Source of the DNA: Balamuthia mandrillaris
Taxonomy: Eukaryota > Discosea > Longamoebia > Balamuthiidae
DNA length: 64,000 bases
Direction: 5' to 3'
Assembly (NCBI GenBank): GCA_031835245.1
Contig: JAVKOQ010000123.1
Coordinates: 1-64,000 of the forward strand
Part shown: positions 1 through 11,959 of the stretch, one piece after another
How the letters are laid out: every line of letters starts with the position of its first letter
How positions within the stretch are numbered: position 1 is the stretch's first letter
Made by a program: the position numbers and the translations under genes
The notes under the pieces: generated by a model
Told to the model about the DNA's origin: nothing
What the model saw: only the letters and a program-made list of their open reading frames with translations
The model's database searches: none

Positions 1-101
1 ATTTGCTTTCCCTATGCTTGTGCGTTCTGTTTGTTATCTGTGCTGCTCTTCTCTTGTTTGCTTAGCTCGACTAATTGTTGTGCTCCTATACGCGTTTGCA
101 G

Positions 102-1062
102 GTATATATGAAACCTAATGATAAGCAAGCGAAGCTGCTGAGAGAAATAGAACAAAAGGAAGAGGAAGGAAAACTGGAATACAAAACCTTCGTGAAACGG
201 TCACCCTCCATTCAACGGCTTTTAAAGAATACAGGAGTACAGGCCATACGGAAGATCACACTGAGACATAGCAGTAGATTCTCCACATGGCGGCGATCCT
301 CTCCTGACATTCTCAGCTATGGTTCAAAAGGAAGCGGCAACTCGGAAGGTGTTAGCAACAAATCAACTGCCAGAGCACTCTTCGGTGCGGGTTACCCATG
401 CGAGCAGGAAATAACCGAATTCACATCTTCTTTACGCATGCCCAGAACCACAATCAATGGCGCCTCCTCAACCAAGCTGCACTCTCTTACCGGAGAGGGA
501 AAGGAGGCGTCATCTGGCGACAGTAGCAGCGGTGGCAGAAGGGCCACAATTCCTGATCGTCAGGAGCTACCAAGGCCTACCTACCCCCCATCTGCTGGTG
601 CCTCTCCCGTTGCTACCAAAAAATATGGGTTTCTGCGACAGCGAGGCAGGTCTCAATCCGAGAGCGAGTTACCGAAACCCCAAGTTTCCTTCCACTTACC
701 TGTTCCTGCAACTCTCTCTCCTGCCCCTATTCCAATGAATTCGGCTGTCATTCCACTCATTGATCTTCTTTTGCCTCAAAGGGGGCTGCCTCAAGCTGAT
801 CTCCTGGATGGGGGAGAGACTGAAGAAGAGGATCTCCTAGGGGATGAGGAAGAGGAAGAGGAGGAAGAGGAAGATTATGATGAGGAAAGTTCTTCAGGAA
901 CCGAAGAGGAAGAATACTGCGATCAGGAACATCTCGACGAGGCAACAGAACATTCGGATGGCCTCTATGGTATAGCAGAGGAACGCGCTGAAATTACTTA
1001 TCCCAGTTGGAACGACCAAATTGATCCGGCAAGTGTTTGGCAAGGTGCGTTATTCTGTTTCT

Positions 1063-1100
<38 letters not shown>

Positions 1101-2016
1101 CCTCCCCCCTCCTCCTCCTCCTCCTCTCTCTCTTTCTTCCCTCCCTCTCCCTCTCCACCCTACTACCACTACTGCAATCACAATGCTAGCAATGCAATCC
1201 TCCTTCCTCTTTGCCCCTTCCTTCCCACATTCCACTTTGCAAAAAAGAAAACGACCCTCTTCCCAAAAGCAAGCAAAAAAAGAAAAAAAAAAGTGGCACA
1301 TAAACCAAAATCAAGGAGAAAACAACAACTGAAAGCAAAAATCACCACAACCACTTGCAACGTAAAGACAGAGAACGGCTTGTAAACAAACACATCGCCT
1401 TTCAATTTTCTCGCCTCTAAACCGTTCTCTCCCGACACCCACCCGTCCCGCTTTGCTACCCCCCTCCAACAATAACTATATACTCTACGCACTGTGTTGC
1501 TGTAGCTGTGGTGCATTCTTCGCAAAAACCCATTAAAGCCACTAGTACCACTGCTCCTTCCTACTTCTCCTCTTATTCCTTCTGCAACCAACGCGGTACC
1601 CCTGAATGCCGTCCAACTCCTAAATTAACTACAACGGAATGGATGCAACATCGCTCTCCGCTGAGGATTTACAAACCCTCCGCGAACGAGATGGCCACCC
1701 ACAAAAAATGCGGACTCCAAAACTCCCTCTTCATAACAGCACTTCTCCTTCTCGTTCTCCGCGTAGTCCGCGATCCCATACCTCCAGTCCTCGCACCCCT
1801 CATCCTGTTGCCTCTACACCTAGTCCTCGGACTCACCCACAGCCCTCCTCTCCCTCTTCCCCCTCCTCCAGAAGTCCTCGCCTCTCCACCGCACGTTCTC
1901 ACTCCACCTCCACCCTCAGTAAGAGCGCACACTCTTCGCCCCGTTCCCATTATACCTCCCCTCCTTCACCTCATAGCATTCCTCGTTCTCATCCCGAGAG
2001 CCCAAGTGTGTTCTTA

Positions 2017-2057
<41 letters not shown>

Positions 2058-5000
2058 TGCTCTGCTTTTTTTAAAACAGGTTTGTAGATTAGAGTATGCA
2101 CTTACTGATCAAGTTTTCGTGTGTATTGTCCTTTCTTCGTTATGCAGTTATACGACGCAAAAGTGAAACTGATGAGCTGCGGAAGAGCAAGCTTGCGGCC
2201 CGACTGCCAAGCAGCAATGGCAACAAAAAGAAAAAGAAAAAGGAAAAAGAGAAACAAGAGCTTATAGCATCCTCCTCCTCCGTCACCAGCGTAGTGGGTG
2301 CACGTCGTAGAAGTTCTTCCGTGAAGCAGTTCACTAAAACTGATATGTTGCCAGCTTTAGATGCTCCGGCAAGACAAAGGGCTTTCAGCCACACTCCGAA
2401 GCCCCAATCTATGCCTCGACTGCATAGTTCTTACTCTCCCAGGACAAACCGAAAACCCGCTGGTGGAAGCAACGGTGGAGAGGATGGCGAGCCCCAACCG
2501 ACGGAAGGGGTTCCCAAGCATCGCAGACTCTTGAGGAGCATGAGTAGTCGTCGTGGGGTATTGTGCTCCTCGTCTTCTAATTTGCCGGCGAGACCAGTAC
2601 ACCGCAGTCACAAGGACAAGGCGAAGACCAAGGACCAGGCCAAGGCCAAGGACCAGGAGGAAAAGCGGAAGAAGAAAAAGAAGAAATCAGGCAAAAAGAA
2701 GAAAAAGGAGACCACCAGCAAAACAAGACCGAGGGGCGTCAGCCTTGATCAGAAAAATCGCAGCTATCAAGAAGCTGCCAAAGAAGAGGAGCAAGAGAGG
2801 GATAGCGCACAGGAGAGCTCGCTTTCTGCGAAGGAGGAACGTAAGTTAAGAGAGCTGCTGCGGCAAGAAAAGAAAGAAATACGCAGATGCAAGCGAGAGC
2901 GGGCCAAGTGGAAAAAAGTATTGCAAGAGGAACAACGGCGGGGTACCGCTGCAGAAAAGATCCTAAGCAATCTGTATCAACCTAATACCGACAACAAACT
3001 CCTCCAATACTTCCAATCCCGTACGAACCTGTTGGACGAAGCCTCCGCTGACTTTGTTTTGGAGCAGGCCACTTCCATCGGTAGCAACACCGACAAAAAG
3101 AGCAAGGAGCAGTTATCCTCATCAGGAAGCGTTGAAGCCGAAACCGTTACCACAACGAGCTCTGCGGATGAGTTACAGGAACTATTGCAATCCCTCGAAA
3201 TCGATAAGGAGCTCATGAAAGAACTACGGAACCTTCGCTCCCAGGAAGAGTTAGAAAATCTCTCGGATGCTCAACTTCGTAAGCTCAAGTTCAAGTACTT
3301 AGCTGAGTCTCAGTTGAAACGCAGTCAAGTACGAAAAGCAAAAGGAGGCGGTCCTGCTCTTGGCACTTTCTCTTCCTCCATCGCCCGGACCAAAGGTGAT
3401 AACAGTAACCAACAGAAAACCAGCGGAGGCAACATCACCGACAGCAGCAAAAGCCTCAAGTTGTCCCAATTTTTCAAGCGCAAGAACTCACAAACCGATT
3501 CACATCAAGGTGGCGCATCCCCTAAACTTTCACGCCACCCTTACCATGACAAAACGACACTAGATGAACTTCCGGAGGATCGTGCGTGGGGCGAGAAGGA
3601 CGGGGAGTCTTCTTCCCTTTCTTCTTCTCCCTCCTCTTCCTCTTCCTCTCCGTCTTCTTCCATTTTATCAGCATCTACATCCTTTCTCTCAGTATCCCCA
3701 CCTTCTCCTCGAAACATACTGTCTCTTTCCCTTCCTTTCTCACAGAAAGGAGATGCTGGTAGAGAAGCTGCCAACCACGAACAGGCCACATGGCAGCGCA
3801 GCACAGCTTCAAGTAGCGGCAGCAGCATACAGACTGCGTCCCAGACGGACTCCCCTAATCAACCTCAACATAGTAATAACAACAGTTACGCCGAGTTCAG
3901 CGCCAGCAGCGGGCAACACCGGCTACGGTCCAGCCACCGCGTGCGACTCAACTCTCTTGCAACCCAACGGGACATTTCCCGATCGCCCCGCACCACCTCT
4001 ACCAACTTTAGTCTCGAACAGAAGCAGCATCAAGCCTCACACCCAGCCCAACAAGATGAGTCAGAGAAGGAAAGAGCGAACAAAGGCGGACCACAGGGAG
4101 AAATAGACAAAGAACAGAAGATGGACACCGAAAGCAAGATAAACTACTACCTCCTCCGAGCGAAGGAACTCATTACGCAAAACTATGAATTGCGCTCCAA
4201 GATACAGGAGATGGTGGTGCAAACCAACATACTGAAGACTTACCTCTCAAATGACGTAAACATATTTCAACTAAGCACAGCAGAGTATTCAACCGAAGAG
4301 GACAATGCTGCTATTTTGGAGAAGATGAAACAAATTTCACAACAGAAACAATCAGAAGAAGCGACATCGCGCCCACGCAGCAGCTCGTTCTCCGGCCCAA
4401 ATTCCACCTCACGCTCTTCCCTACTGTCTGACGAAGATTCGGCGGACGAAGCCCACACCGAAGAAGATCCTACCACAGATTGCTCTGATGATGCTACTTC
4501 CAATTCTTCGTATGACAGTTCCGAAAGCGAAGAAGACGACGACGGAACAGAAGAGGATGAAGAAGAGGAAGAAGCAGAGGATGATGCTGAAGAGGAAAAG
4601 GAAAGGTTACTCACTGCTCATTCTACCGAAAAGCGCGCACCACAGCGTCGAGAGGTGGAAAGCTATAGCCAGAATGATGTCTCAGCTTGGATTCCTAAGA
4701 GCTGGGAGGAGGCTAGCAACGAAGAGGATAGCGGGGAAGTTATGGCTTCTGGTTATAGGGCCATTCCTTTCGACGATCTCACCCTGGAGGAACCGCCGAT
4801 AGGCTTTGGCGCCTTTGGCGTTGTTTACCGTGCCAGTTGGCGCGGAGCACATGTTGCTGTCAAAAAGGTATTACCCCTTTATTGCTACAAACGCATTCAC
4901 TCGTTATATTGACCTTTAACTGGCCATTCACTTTAGTTGTTGGTGGTACTCAATGAGGAACAGTATCAGCAGTTCCTTCGAGAGGCGGCTATTATGGAGT

Positions 5001-5899
5001 ATGCCTTAATCTTTTTATTTCTCCTTTCTCTTTTCTCTTTTCGCTTTCTCTTTTAACTTCATGGATAACTAATCTGTTCTTATGAAAACAGGCGGGTATC
5101 AAATCATCCCAATATAGCCGACTTTTGTGGGATAACGTTGGCCAAGCCCCACTTTTGCATTGTAGGTGAATACTATGAGAATGGGAACATCGCTGACTAC
5201 CTAAGACAGCACCCAGACACATGTTGGAAACAGATAGTGAAGGTGGCTCTCTGTGCTGCTGCAGGTGTTCTACATCTACACAAAGAGTTTATCATCCACA
5301 GGGACTTGGCTGCTCGCAATCTGCTCGTGGACTCTAACCTCAACGTACATGTTAGTGACTTCGGCCTTGCTCGCACTAAATTGCAGACATTCGCTAAAAC
5401 GACCGGCAACATCGGTGCCATCAAGTGGCTGGCGCCAGAGGCGATATCTACCAAGAACTACAGCGAAAAGAGCGACAGCTACAGCTTTGGGGTAGTTCTC
5501 TACGAGCTAGCTTCACGTGGGAAGGAGCCCTACGAAGGAGAAAACATCATCGAAATCGCTCTTGGTGTGAGTACTGGCAAGAAACGACCTTCCATTCCGG
5601 AGGACTGCCCCTTGCCCTTCTGCCAACTCATGGAAGACTGTTGGAGACAAGATCCAAGCGAACGGCCCGATTTTCGAGAGATATGGACACGCCTTAACGA
5701 TTACTATAATTCACTGATGATGGATAGCGATGCAGAGCGCAAGCTTTCTGACCCATCAACCTTTCTTAGCCAGCCCCATTCTCTTCCTGCTAATACCACT
5801 GATTCAGCTCATTTACGGCCTTCTTCGATACCATCTCCGTCCTCTTCTCCGTCTCTTTTCCCTGTTTCTTCACTCTCTCCCAGTCCTTCACTCCAGTGA
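102..5899 (+). CDS. TKL-family protein kinase with long disordered N-terminus (5' end outside window)
   Basis: The kinase domain is C-terminal. The glycine loop GFGAFGVVY (about 4806) and VAVKK (4852-4867) close one exon. After an intron at 4868-4936 comes a short exon (4937-4998), then an exon from 5092 with HRDLAARN, DFGLAR and APEAI. HRDLAARN is the tyrosine-kinase form of the catalytic loop and is common in amoebozoan TKL/Shk-type kinases, so dual or tyrosine specificity is possible. The large exon 2148-4867 is Ser/Lys/Glu-rich and disordered, with a predicted coiled coil near 4135-4250 and acidic runs just before the kinase. The first visible exon (about 102-1044) follows a likely acceptor, so the true start is upstream. 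An SP-rich exon ending at 2005 splices in phase to 2148. Its left border (near 1691) and the 1045-1690 intron are not certain. The stop is at 5897-5899, and AATAAA follows at 6184. Kinase identity is firm; substrate and pathway are unknown. Confidence 0.85.
1066..1096 (+). repeat. (CT)n tract, first of a window-wide set
   Basis: Representative (CT)n microsatellite in an intron of the first kinase. Equivalent sense-strand CT tracts (GA on + for minus genes) lie near 2022, 7297, 10181, 13680, 17773, 24206, 24474, 26817, 27037, 27990, 32966, 34677, 38467, 43590, 44720, 47131, 48770, 50698, 55887, 56350, 57003, 58755 and 61517. All are in or beside introns. Confidence 0.9.
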
Positions 5900-6505
5900 A
5901 GCCTACCAAACAGCCATCTAACCAGATGGACATGTTGGGTGGTTGCTGCCTTCTCCTAGTCACCTTCATTCATGTCTCCTTCTTCCCCTCTATATTAGAT
6001 TTGCAGCGCAGCACATACGCTCTCTGCCTCTCATTTGCATCCGTTCTTGCACATAAATGGAGGCAAGCCCGCAGACCTATCTTCCCACAATAGCTGCCCT
6101 TGCTCATTATTTATTTTTCGTAACTCGTTCCTTCTTTGTAACTCTCATCTTGCTCTTGTTGTTCTGGAATACCTTCTGTTATAAATAAAGCAACAGTCAT
6201 TTAGCTCTCTGAGCAAAGGTCAGCTAGCCTCGGCGTCAAGCTTTGCTTCCCACGCGCCTCCTTTCTCTTCGTCTCCCTCCACAAAGCCATCTCTCCAAAG
6301 ACGAATCCAACCTTTGCGAAGGCCCAAGCCCACCTCTTCGGGCAGAAGCAGAAGAGGAAGCTGCGGAACGTTTGAAGGCGGAGCGGCGGGAGAAGGACGA
6401 CGATGAGGAAGGACCTTTTTGGTGGGCGGACGAGAGCGTACTGCGTTTGCTGTGAAGAGGACTGCCTATCACTCTGTACTTTCTTCTTAACGCTATCACA
6501 CCTTT

Positions 6506-6547
<42 letters not shown>

Positions 6548-6603
6548 AGAAAAGGAGCAGAGAGGCAAGCGGTAACAATTTACTTTCATTCATGCAGAAT
6601 GGG
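5900..6603. other. Intergenic / 3' ends, partly unresolved
   Basis: This stretch lies between the kinase stop and the last clear exon of the FANCF-like minus gene. It holds the kinase polyadenylation signal near 6184 and an (AG)n tract at 6511-6546. The tract has the orientation of a minus-strand intron, so the FANCF-like gene may have one more exon here. A 70-codon plus-strand frame at 6243-6455 is charged and ends in EGPFWWADESVLRLL. It could instead be a real plus-strand terminal exon. I cannot decide between the two. Confidence 0.4.
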
Positions 6604-7301
6604 TCAGCCAAGAAGCATACAGGTCAGAATCCTTTCATAGTAATAGTAGAAGGTATTTGCCAAAGTGTTTTCGCAGCAGCATTGTGCTGTCCCCAGCGGT
6701 GTATGTGATCTGTTCTTTTCCAAATCGGCCAACCGTCTTTTACGTTTGCTATGGCGATGGGGTGGCATAGCTACAGAAGGGACATGGTGCTGATGGAATT
6801 CCACAAGAGCACGACCACACAAATGACGGATATGAGGGCTGCTCTGGCCAAGATACCGAAAACATAGAAGCAGATGCCGCAGGTCTGCAGCTATGGCAAT
6901 GACGGTAGTGTGCTGCCCGTCCACATTTAATCTCAACTCGTTCTCTTTCTCCGCCTGTGTCGACAAGCGGTGCAACTGAAGAAGCAGGAATGAGAGATAC
7001 CGTGAAAAGAAGGTAAGGTACTGGGTTGATAGGTCTGCGAGGAGGTGCGGATGCAACCGCCAGGTTCGCTGCCATTCACTCTGCGCAGCATTTATAACCT
7101 TTCCTTCCTCTGGCTCTTTCTCCTTCTCCTTTAGTTGCTGTGAGCCGTATATACATTGTTGCTGTTCATTGATAAGAATGTCCAACACAGCCTTATTGTA
7201 CTCATCTTTCTCGGCATCATAGTGCTGTTCATTGGGCTGTCCCAGCTCCACCAATAACTGTAGAGCGACTAACTCCTATAATGCACGTAAATAAGAGGGC
7301 G

Positions 7302-7336
<35 letters not shown>

Positions 7337-8505
7337 CCACGCGTCAAGGCAGAGAGAGAGAGGGAGAGAGAGAGAGAGAGAGTTCTGGGAAAGGACAACA
7401 ACCAGACAAGCAGGAACGGAAAATGTATAGCGGCTTAAGTGAGACAGGAATTGTTGCTTTTGGATAGGAGATAGGGATGTTGTAGAAGAGGACGCACAAA
7501 AGTGAGGCCGAAAGGTGCGTTTGATAAGAGCAGCGTAGGCTCTCCGCTGTACCGTCTTCCATCGTAAAGGCCAGCCCATGTCTAACGGTGGTAGAGTGTG
7601 GTGGAGTTTTCGGTTGAGGTTGAGGGAAGATGACAATGACGATATTGATACCGGCAGTTGTGATAGCAATGATAATGATGGAAGTAGTGAAGAAGAAGCA
7701 GAAGCAGAAGCAGAAGAAGAGCAAAACAGGCGAAGAGGAGGCCTGATGCAAAAGGAAAGAGCAGCGGTGAAGGCGGCATGCACTCCGATGAGGGCATCAA
7801 CACAGCAGCGGAGGGAAGCAAGCTTTTGCAAGTCCTTACGCAAGGTCGACCTCCACTCCTGCTGACTCTCATCCTCAGGAAAGAGGCCAGGCATGCACCT
7901 TAGGTACCCCTCAAGGCACAGTTTGGCCTGCTTTTTGCTCAAGAACGAGTTGTGAAGGAGGCAGCGAAGCAAGTAGTGCGGCGCACAGCTGAGCTTCAAC
8001 GCATCCAACGGCCAACCGCACAGCTGATAACTTTCCGCGCTGAGCTCCTGCAGCAAGCGGTCCAGCAGCCCTTCCATGCGGCTTCCTTGTTCTTCCTCTT
8101 GATCGAGGGAGTCATGCCGTGCTGTCTCTTGTTGTCGTTCCTCGTCAGCTGCAACCAGTTCATCAAAAGACTAATGAGTCAGGCCACTCTCCATTAGTCA
8201 GTCATTGGTGCATTTCTTTGTCCCTCGAGGAGGAGGGGGAGGAGGAGGAGGAGGAGGAGGAGGAGGAGGATACACACATCCTGAAAGCACTTAGCCCAGG
8301 TGAGGGCCACTGCCAACTCGTTGCCAGTCCACCGCAAGACGTGCTCCGTCCGGGCCTGCCACAACAGCCGCAGAAAATAACGCAGCTTGGCCACGTAGTC
8401 CCAAGCCGTCCTCCCCGTGGTGCCCTCCTCCAGCAGCGGCCATGCCTCCACAAAGGCGAGGGTGGCCTCTCCTGCTTCTCTTCTGGCCGCTGCCACCGAC
8501 ACCAT
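6604..8505 (-). CDS. FANCF-like Fanconi anaemia core-complex protein
   Basis: Exon 1 starts at ATG 8505 and ends at 8278 (donor GTGTGT). Intron 1 carries a (CCT)n tract and a TGACTAAT-type branch site. Exon 2 begins at 8170 in the same phase and runs to about 7405. Intron 2 holds long (CT)n on the sense strand, and the next exon begins near 7276. Several helical stretches follow the order of vertebrate FANCF. They are a Trp-containing helix with ALTWAKCF, then HYLLRCLLHN with LQKLASLRCCVDAL, then RLHPHLLADL with QYLTFF. A last pair of helices is DLRHLLLCFRYL with HLCGRALVEF. FANCF is an all-helical adaptor that holds FANCA/FANCG in the core ubiquitin ligase, acting in the nucleus on interstrand crosslinks. 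The call is a pattern match by eye to a weakly conserved family. A Ser-rich insert follows exon 2's core. The exact C-terminus is unclear and may extend past 6604. Confidence 0.55.
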
Positions 8506-8897
8506 GTCGAAGGCGCCACCCGAAACTGCTCCTGCTGCAGGGATGGGCGGTGAAGTCCGTAAAAGGCGGAGGTCTCGGGGGGCGGGTCGACATTCGCGCC
8601 CTGCTGCTGCAGCATTGCTGCTGGGATGGTGCTCAAGGTGTGCACCACCGCAGGGGGAGCGGTTTTGAGCAGGAAAGGAGCAGCAGAGCAGCTCCTCCTT
8701 CCATTCTATCTTTTTTCCTTTTTTCCATTGGCCAGGTAGTATTCCTCTCTTTTTTAAACTGCTGCTGGCTGCTGCTGGCTGTTGCTTTCCTGCTTAAGTT
8801 TCCCTTTTTTTTTTTTCTTTTTCTTTTCTCCTCCTAAGTTTATTTCGCCTTCTTTATTCATTTTGGCTGCCGCGCCAAAGAAGAACAGCACCGACAA
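8506..8897. other. Divergent promoter region FANCF-like / GNL2
   Basis: About 390 bp separate two head-to-head starts. Several overlapping GC-rich open frames lie on both strands at 8417-8840, but none has codon use or similarity I can support. A poly-T run lies near 8803-8817. Nothing else is recognised. Confidence 0.5.
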
Positions 8898-10180
8898 ATG
8901 TCAGCAGCGCAGAAGCCATGGCACAGGGGGTTCAACCCCTCCAAAGCGGCGACCAACCCCGACCGTGCGGCCCCCAAGAAAGGAATGCCCCGCGTTCGCT
9001 CCAAGGCCGACATCAAACGCCTCAACATGTACCGCGAGCGGCCCTTGCGGAACAAGGAGGGCAAAATCATAGCGCAGGCATTCCAGTCCAAAGAAACGCC
9101 CGCTGCTGCCAGAATAGCTCCCGACCGCAGGTGGTTCGGTACGTTCCCTCTTTCTCTTTCGTCATTTCTCTTTCTCTCTTTCTCTTTTTCTCTCTTTCTC
9201 TTTCACCCTTCTTTGGCTCCCCTCTTTCCGGCATTGCTTCTCGTTACCTAGTCTGACGGACCTTTTGTGGGGGAAAAAAAAGGCCCTTCTCGTTCGGTGG
9301 GAGTGAAGCAGTTGAACCAGTTTAGGGAGGAAATGGAAAAGACGGTGCAGGACCCTTATAAGTTTATACTTAAGCAGCGAACTTTGCCTATGGGCCTTCT
9401 TACTGACCCTGCCAAGGTTACTCCTCCGCCTTTAATCCTTCTCTCTCTCACTCTGTTTCGTTATTCTTCTCCTCGTCAGTCCTATTAAAAAAATGCATAC
9501 CATATGCAGACAAAGAGAGTGCATTTGTTGGAGGTGGAAAGCTTCGAGTCAACCTTTGGCCCAAAGTCGACCAGGAAAAGGGCAAAGGTGGGGGCCTCCT
9601 CTTATGAATCGCTGCTGTCGTCAGCCAATGATTCAGCGGACAAGTACGAGGAGGCAAAGGACGGGGATGCGGCCTCCTCCAAAGCATTGGAGGGAGAAGA
9701 GTTCAAGGCCTCCGCCCGCCTGTCTCTCTTTGATAAAGGTCAGTCGAAGCGCATTTGGGGAGAGCTCTACAAGGTCATCGACTCTTCCGATGTGATTGTG
9801 CAAGTGTTGGACGCTCGGGATCCATTTGGCACTCGCTCTCTCTACGTTGAGCAGCAACTCAAAAAGAACAGCCCTCACAAACACATGATCCTTCTCCTCA
9901 ACAAATGCGACTTGATTCCAGTGTGGGCAACCGTTCGCTGGGTCAATCTGCTCTCCAAGGAATACCCTACATTGGCCTTCCATGCCAGCGTCAACAACAG
10001 CTTTGGCAAAGGCTCTCTCATTCAACTGCTTCGACAGTTTTCTGCTCTGCACAAGGATAAAAAACAAATCAGTGTTGGTTTCATTGGATATCCTAACGTT
10101 GGCAAGAGTTCCGTCATCAATACTCTCCGCGCTAAGAAGGTCTGCAAAGTAGCTCCTATTCCTGGAGAAACAAAGGTTTG

Positions 10181-10212
<32 letters not shown>

Positions 10213-10255
10213 CTCTCTCCCTCTCCCTCTCTCTCTCTCCTCTCTCCCCTCTCCC

Positions 10256-10291
<36 letters not shown>

Positions 10292-11861
10292 AATCACCAC
10301 TTCGTGTCTTTTATTTTTTTCTTTCGAATGTTTAGCTTATTTGATTCAAATAAAGGTGTGGCAGTACATCACTCTGATGAGACGTATCTTTTTGATTGAT
10401 TGTCCCGGTATTGTGTACGCCTCCAGTGACACCGAATCAGATATTATTCTGAAGGGAGTGGTTTGTATTTCAATCGTGTTATGTTGAAGTGCATTTATGT
10501 ATTAACCACATTTCCTTGCGTAAACTTTCAGGTTCGAGTAGAAAATTTGCCAGATGCAGAGGAATATGTTGCATCTGTACTGGAGAGAGTAAAAAAGGAT
10601 TATCTAGTTCGTACTTATGACATAGATGGTTGGGAGGACGCCACTGATTTCTTGACCAAGTATGCCAAGAAAACCGGAAAGCTCCTGAAGGGAGGGGAAC
10701 CCGATCTTAACACAGTGGCCAAAATGGTTTTGCAGGTTTATTTCTCTCTCACTCTCTCGTTTTTTGTTCTCTATTAAAAATTTTTAATTAACAAAAAGGA
10801 TTGGCAAAGAGGACGCATACCGTGGTATGTGGCTCCTCCTGTGGATGCTGGTAGCAGCTCATCGGACGGTACGGCTAGAGCCAAGCTAGAAGCTATTGCT
10901 AGCATCGTACAACAGACAACCCTCACTCCGACTCCGGATGCAAAAACAACCAGGGACTCCAAGAAGAAAGCCAAGAAAGAAAAGGTCGATGAAGATGATG
11001 ACGACTTTTGGAATGGAGCCTCTCTTGTACGTTTTGAATTGCCTTCTGCACTTTTATCTGGTGATTGTCTTCTCCCTGACATTAATCACGCTACTACTTC
11101 AGGTCGCTCCCGTCAAACAAGTGTTCAGCAAAATACGTGTTAAAAACGAGTTTGATAGTGACGATGAACCAGAGGAGTTGGACGGCGAGGCCGAAGATGC
11201 GGCCTATGATTGGGACGAGATTTTGGGAAGCGTTGTTGGAGAAGACACTACCCCTCGGCCAGCACCCAAGACTCCCATTGTCCTTTCCGACGGCGAAGAT
11301 GAGGCTAACGAGGATTCGCCCAACGACAAGGGCAAAGACAAGATTAATGAATACCATATCAAGGATGAGGAAGAAGAAGAAGAAGAAGAAGAAGAAGAAG
11401 AAGAAGAACAAGAACAAGAACAAGAAGCGGAAGAGAAGGAAGAAGAGGAAGAGAAGGAGGAGCAAGATGAAGAAGATAAGGAGGAGGAAGAGCAGGAAGA
11501 GAAAACAGCAGAAAAGAAAGTAAAACAACAAAGTGAGGAAAAAGACACTAAGCGCACAACCGTGGTTACTGCAGATAAGAGGAAGGCCTCGCCGAAGCGC
11601 AAACGACGGTTATCCACAACAGAGAGTTCGGCTTCTGCTACAAGCAGTAGTACTACCGCCAGCAGCAGTGGCAAGAAAAAGAACAAGAAAAACAAGAGAA
11701 AGAGAAAGAGGATAGAGGACGAACCGGTCAAGGAGAAGCGCATGACCACCAACAAGAAGAAAGTGGGAGTTCACTTTTACGAAACAGCCAACGTCAAAAA
11801 TCGCAACAGGCAACGCAAGACCTCCCAAGGCGCTCCCATCAACAACAACAAAGCAAAATGA
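8898..11861 (+). CDS. GNL2: Nucleolar GTP-binding protein 2 (NOG2/GNL2)
   Basis: This is a circularly permuted GTPase of the YlqF/YawG family that acts in nucleolar and nucleoplasmic 60S ribosome assembly. The N-terminus has the NOG2 signature [19 protein letters not shown]. Next come [11 protein letters not shown], then [16 protein letters not shown] and [10 protein letters not shown]. Then follow [10 protein letters not shown] (G4), GYPNVGKSS (G1), [15 protein letters not shown] (G2) and IDCPG (G3), in the permuted order. Exons are 8898-9138, 9283-9416, 9511-10175, 10356-10460, 10532-10735, 10799-11026 and 11103-11861, all joined in phase. The acceptor at 9282 follows an A-run, not pyrimidines. 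The tail contains a long Glu/Gln run (near 11370-11450) and a Lys-rich nucleolar signal. The intron after GETK is almost pure CT. Identity is secure. Confidence 0.97.
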
Positions 11862-11959
11862 TAGGGCTTTAAAAAAACGCTTTCAGCTTGGGTGGCCAAC
11901 CTCCACCGTTTATAAGCTTTTTCTGTTTCTTTTGTCTGGCTCCTCCTCCTCCATTGTTG

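Noticed and set aside
7578-7865. Plus-strand 95-codon Asp/Glu-rich frame
   Set aside because: It is the antisense of the FANCF-like exon 2, which splices in phase and has the better helical pattern.
8202-8668. Overlapping 80-150-codon frames on both strands upstream of GNL2
   Set aside because: GC-rich shadows of the FANCF-like exon 1 and its promoter; no homology and conflicting frames.
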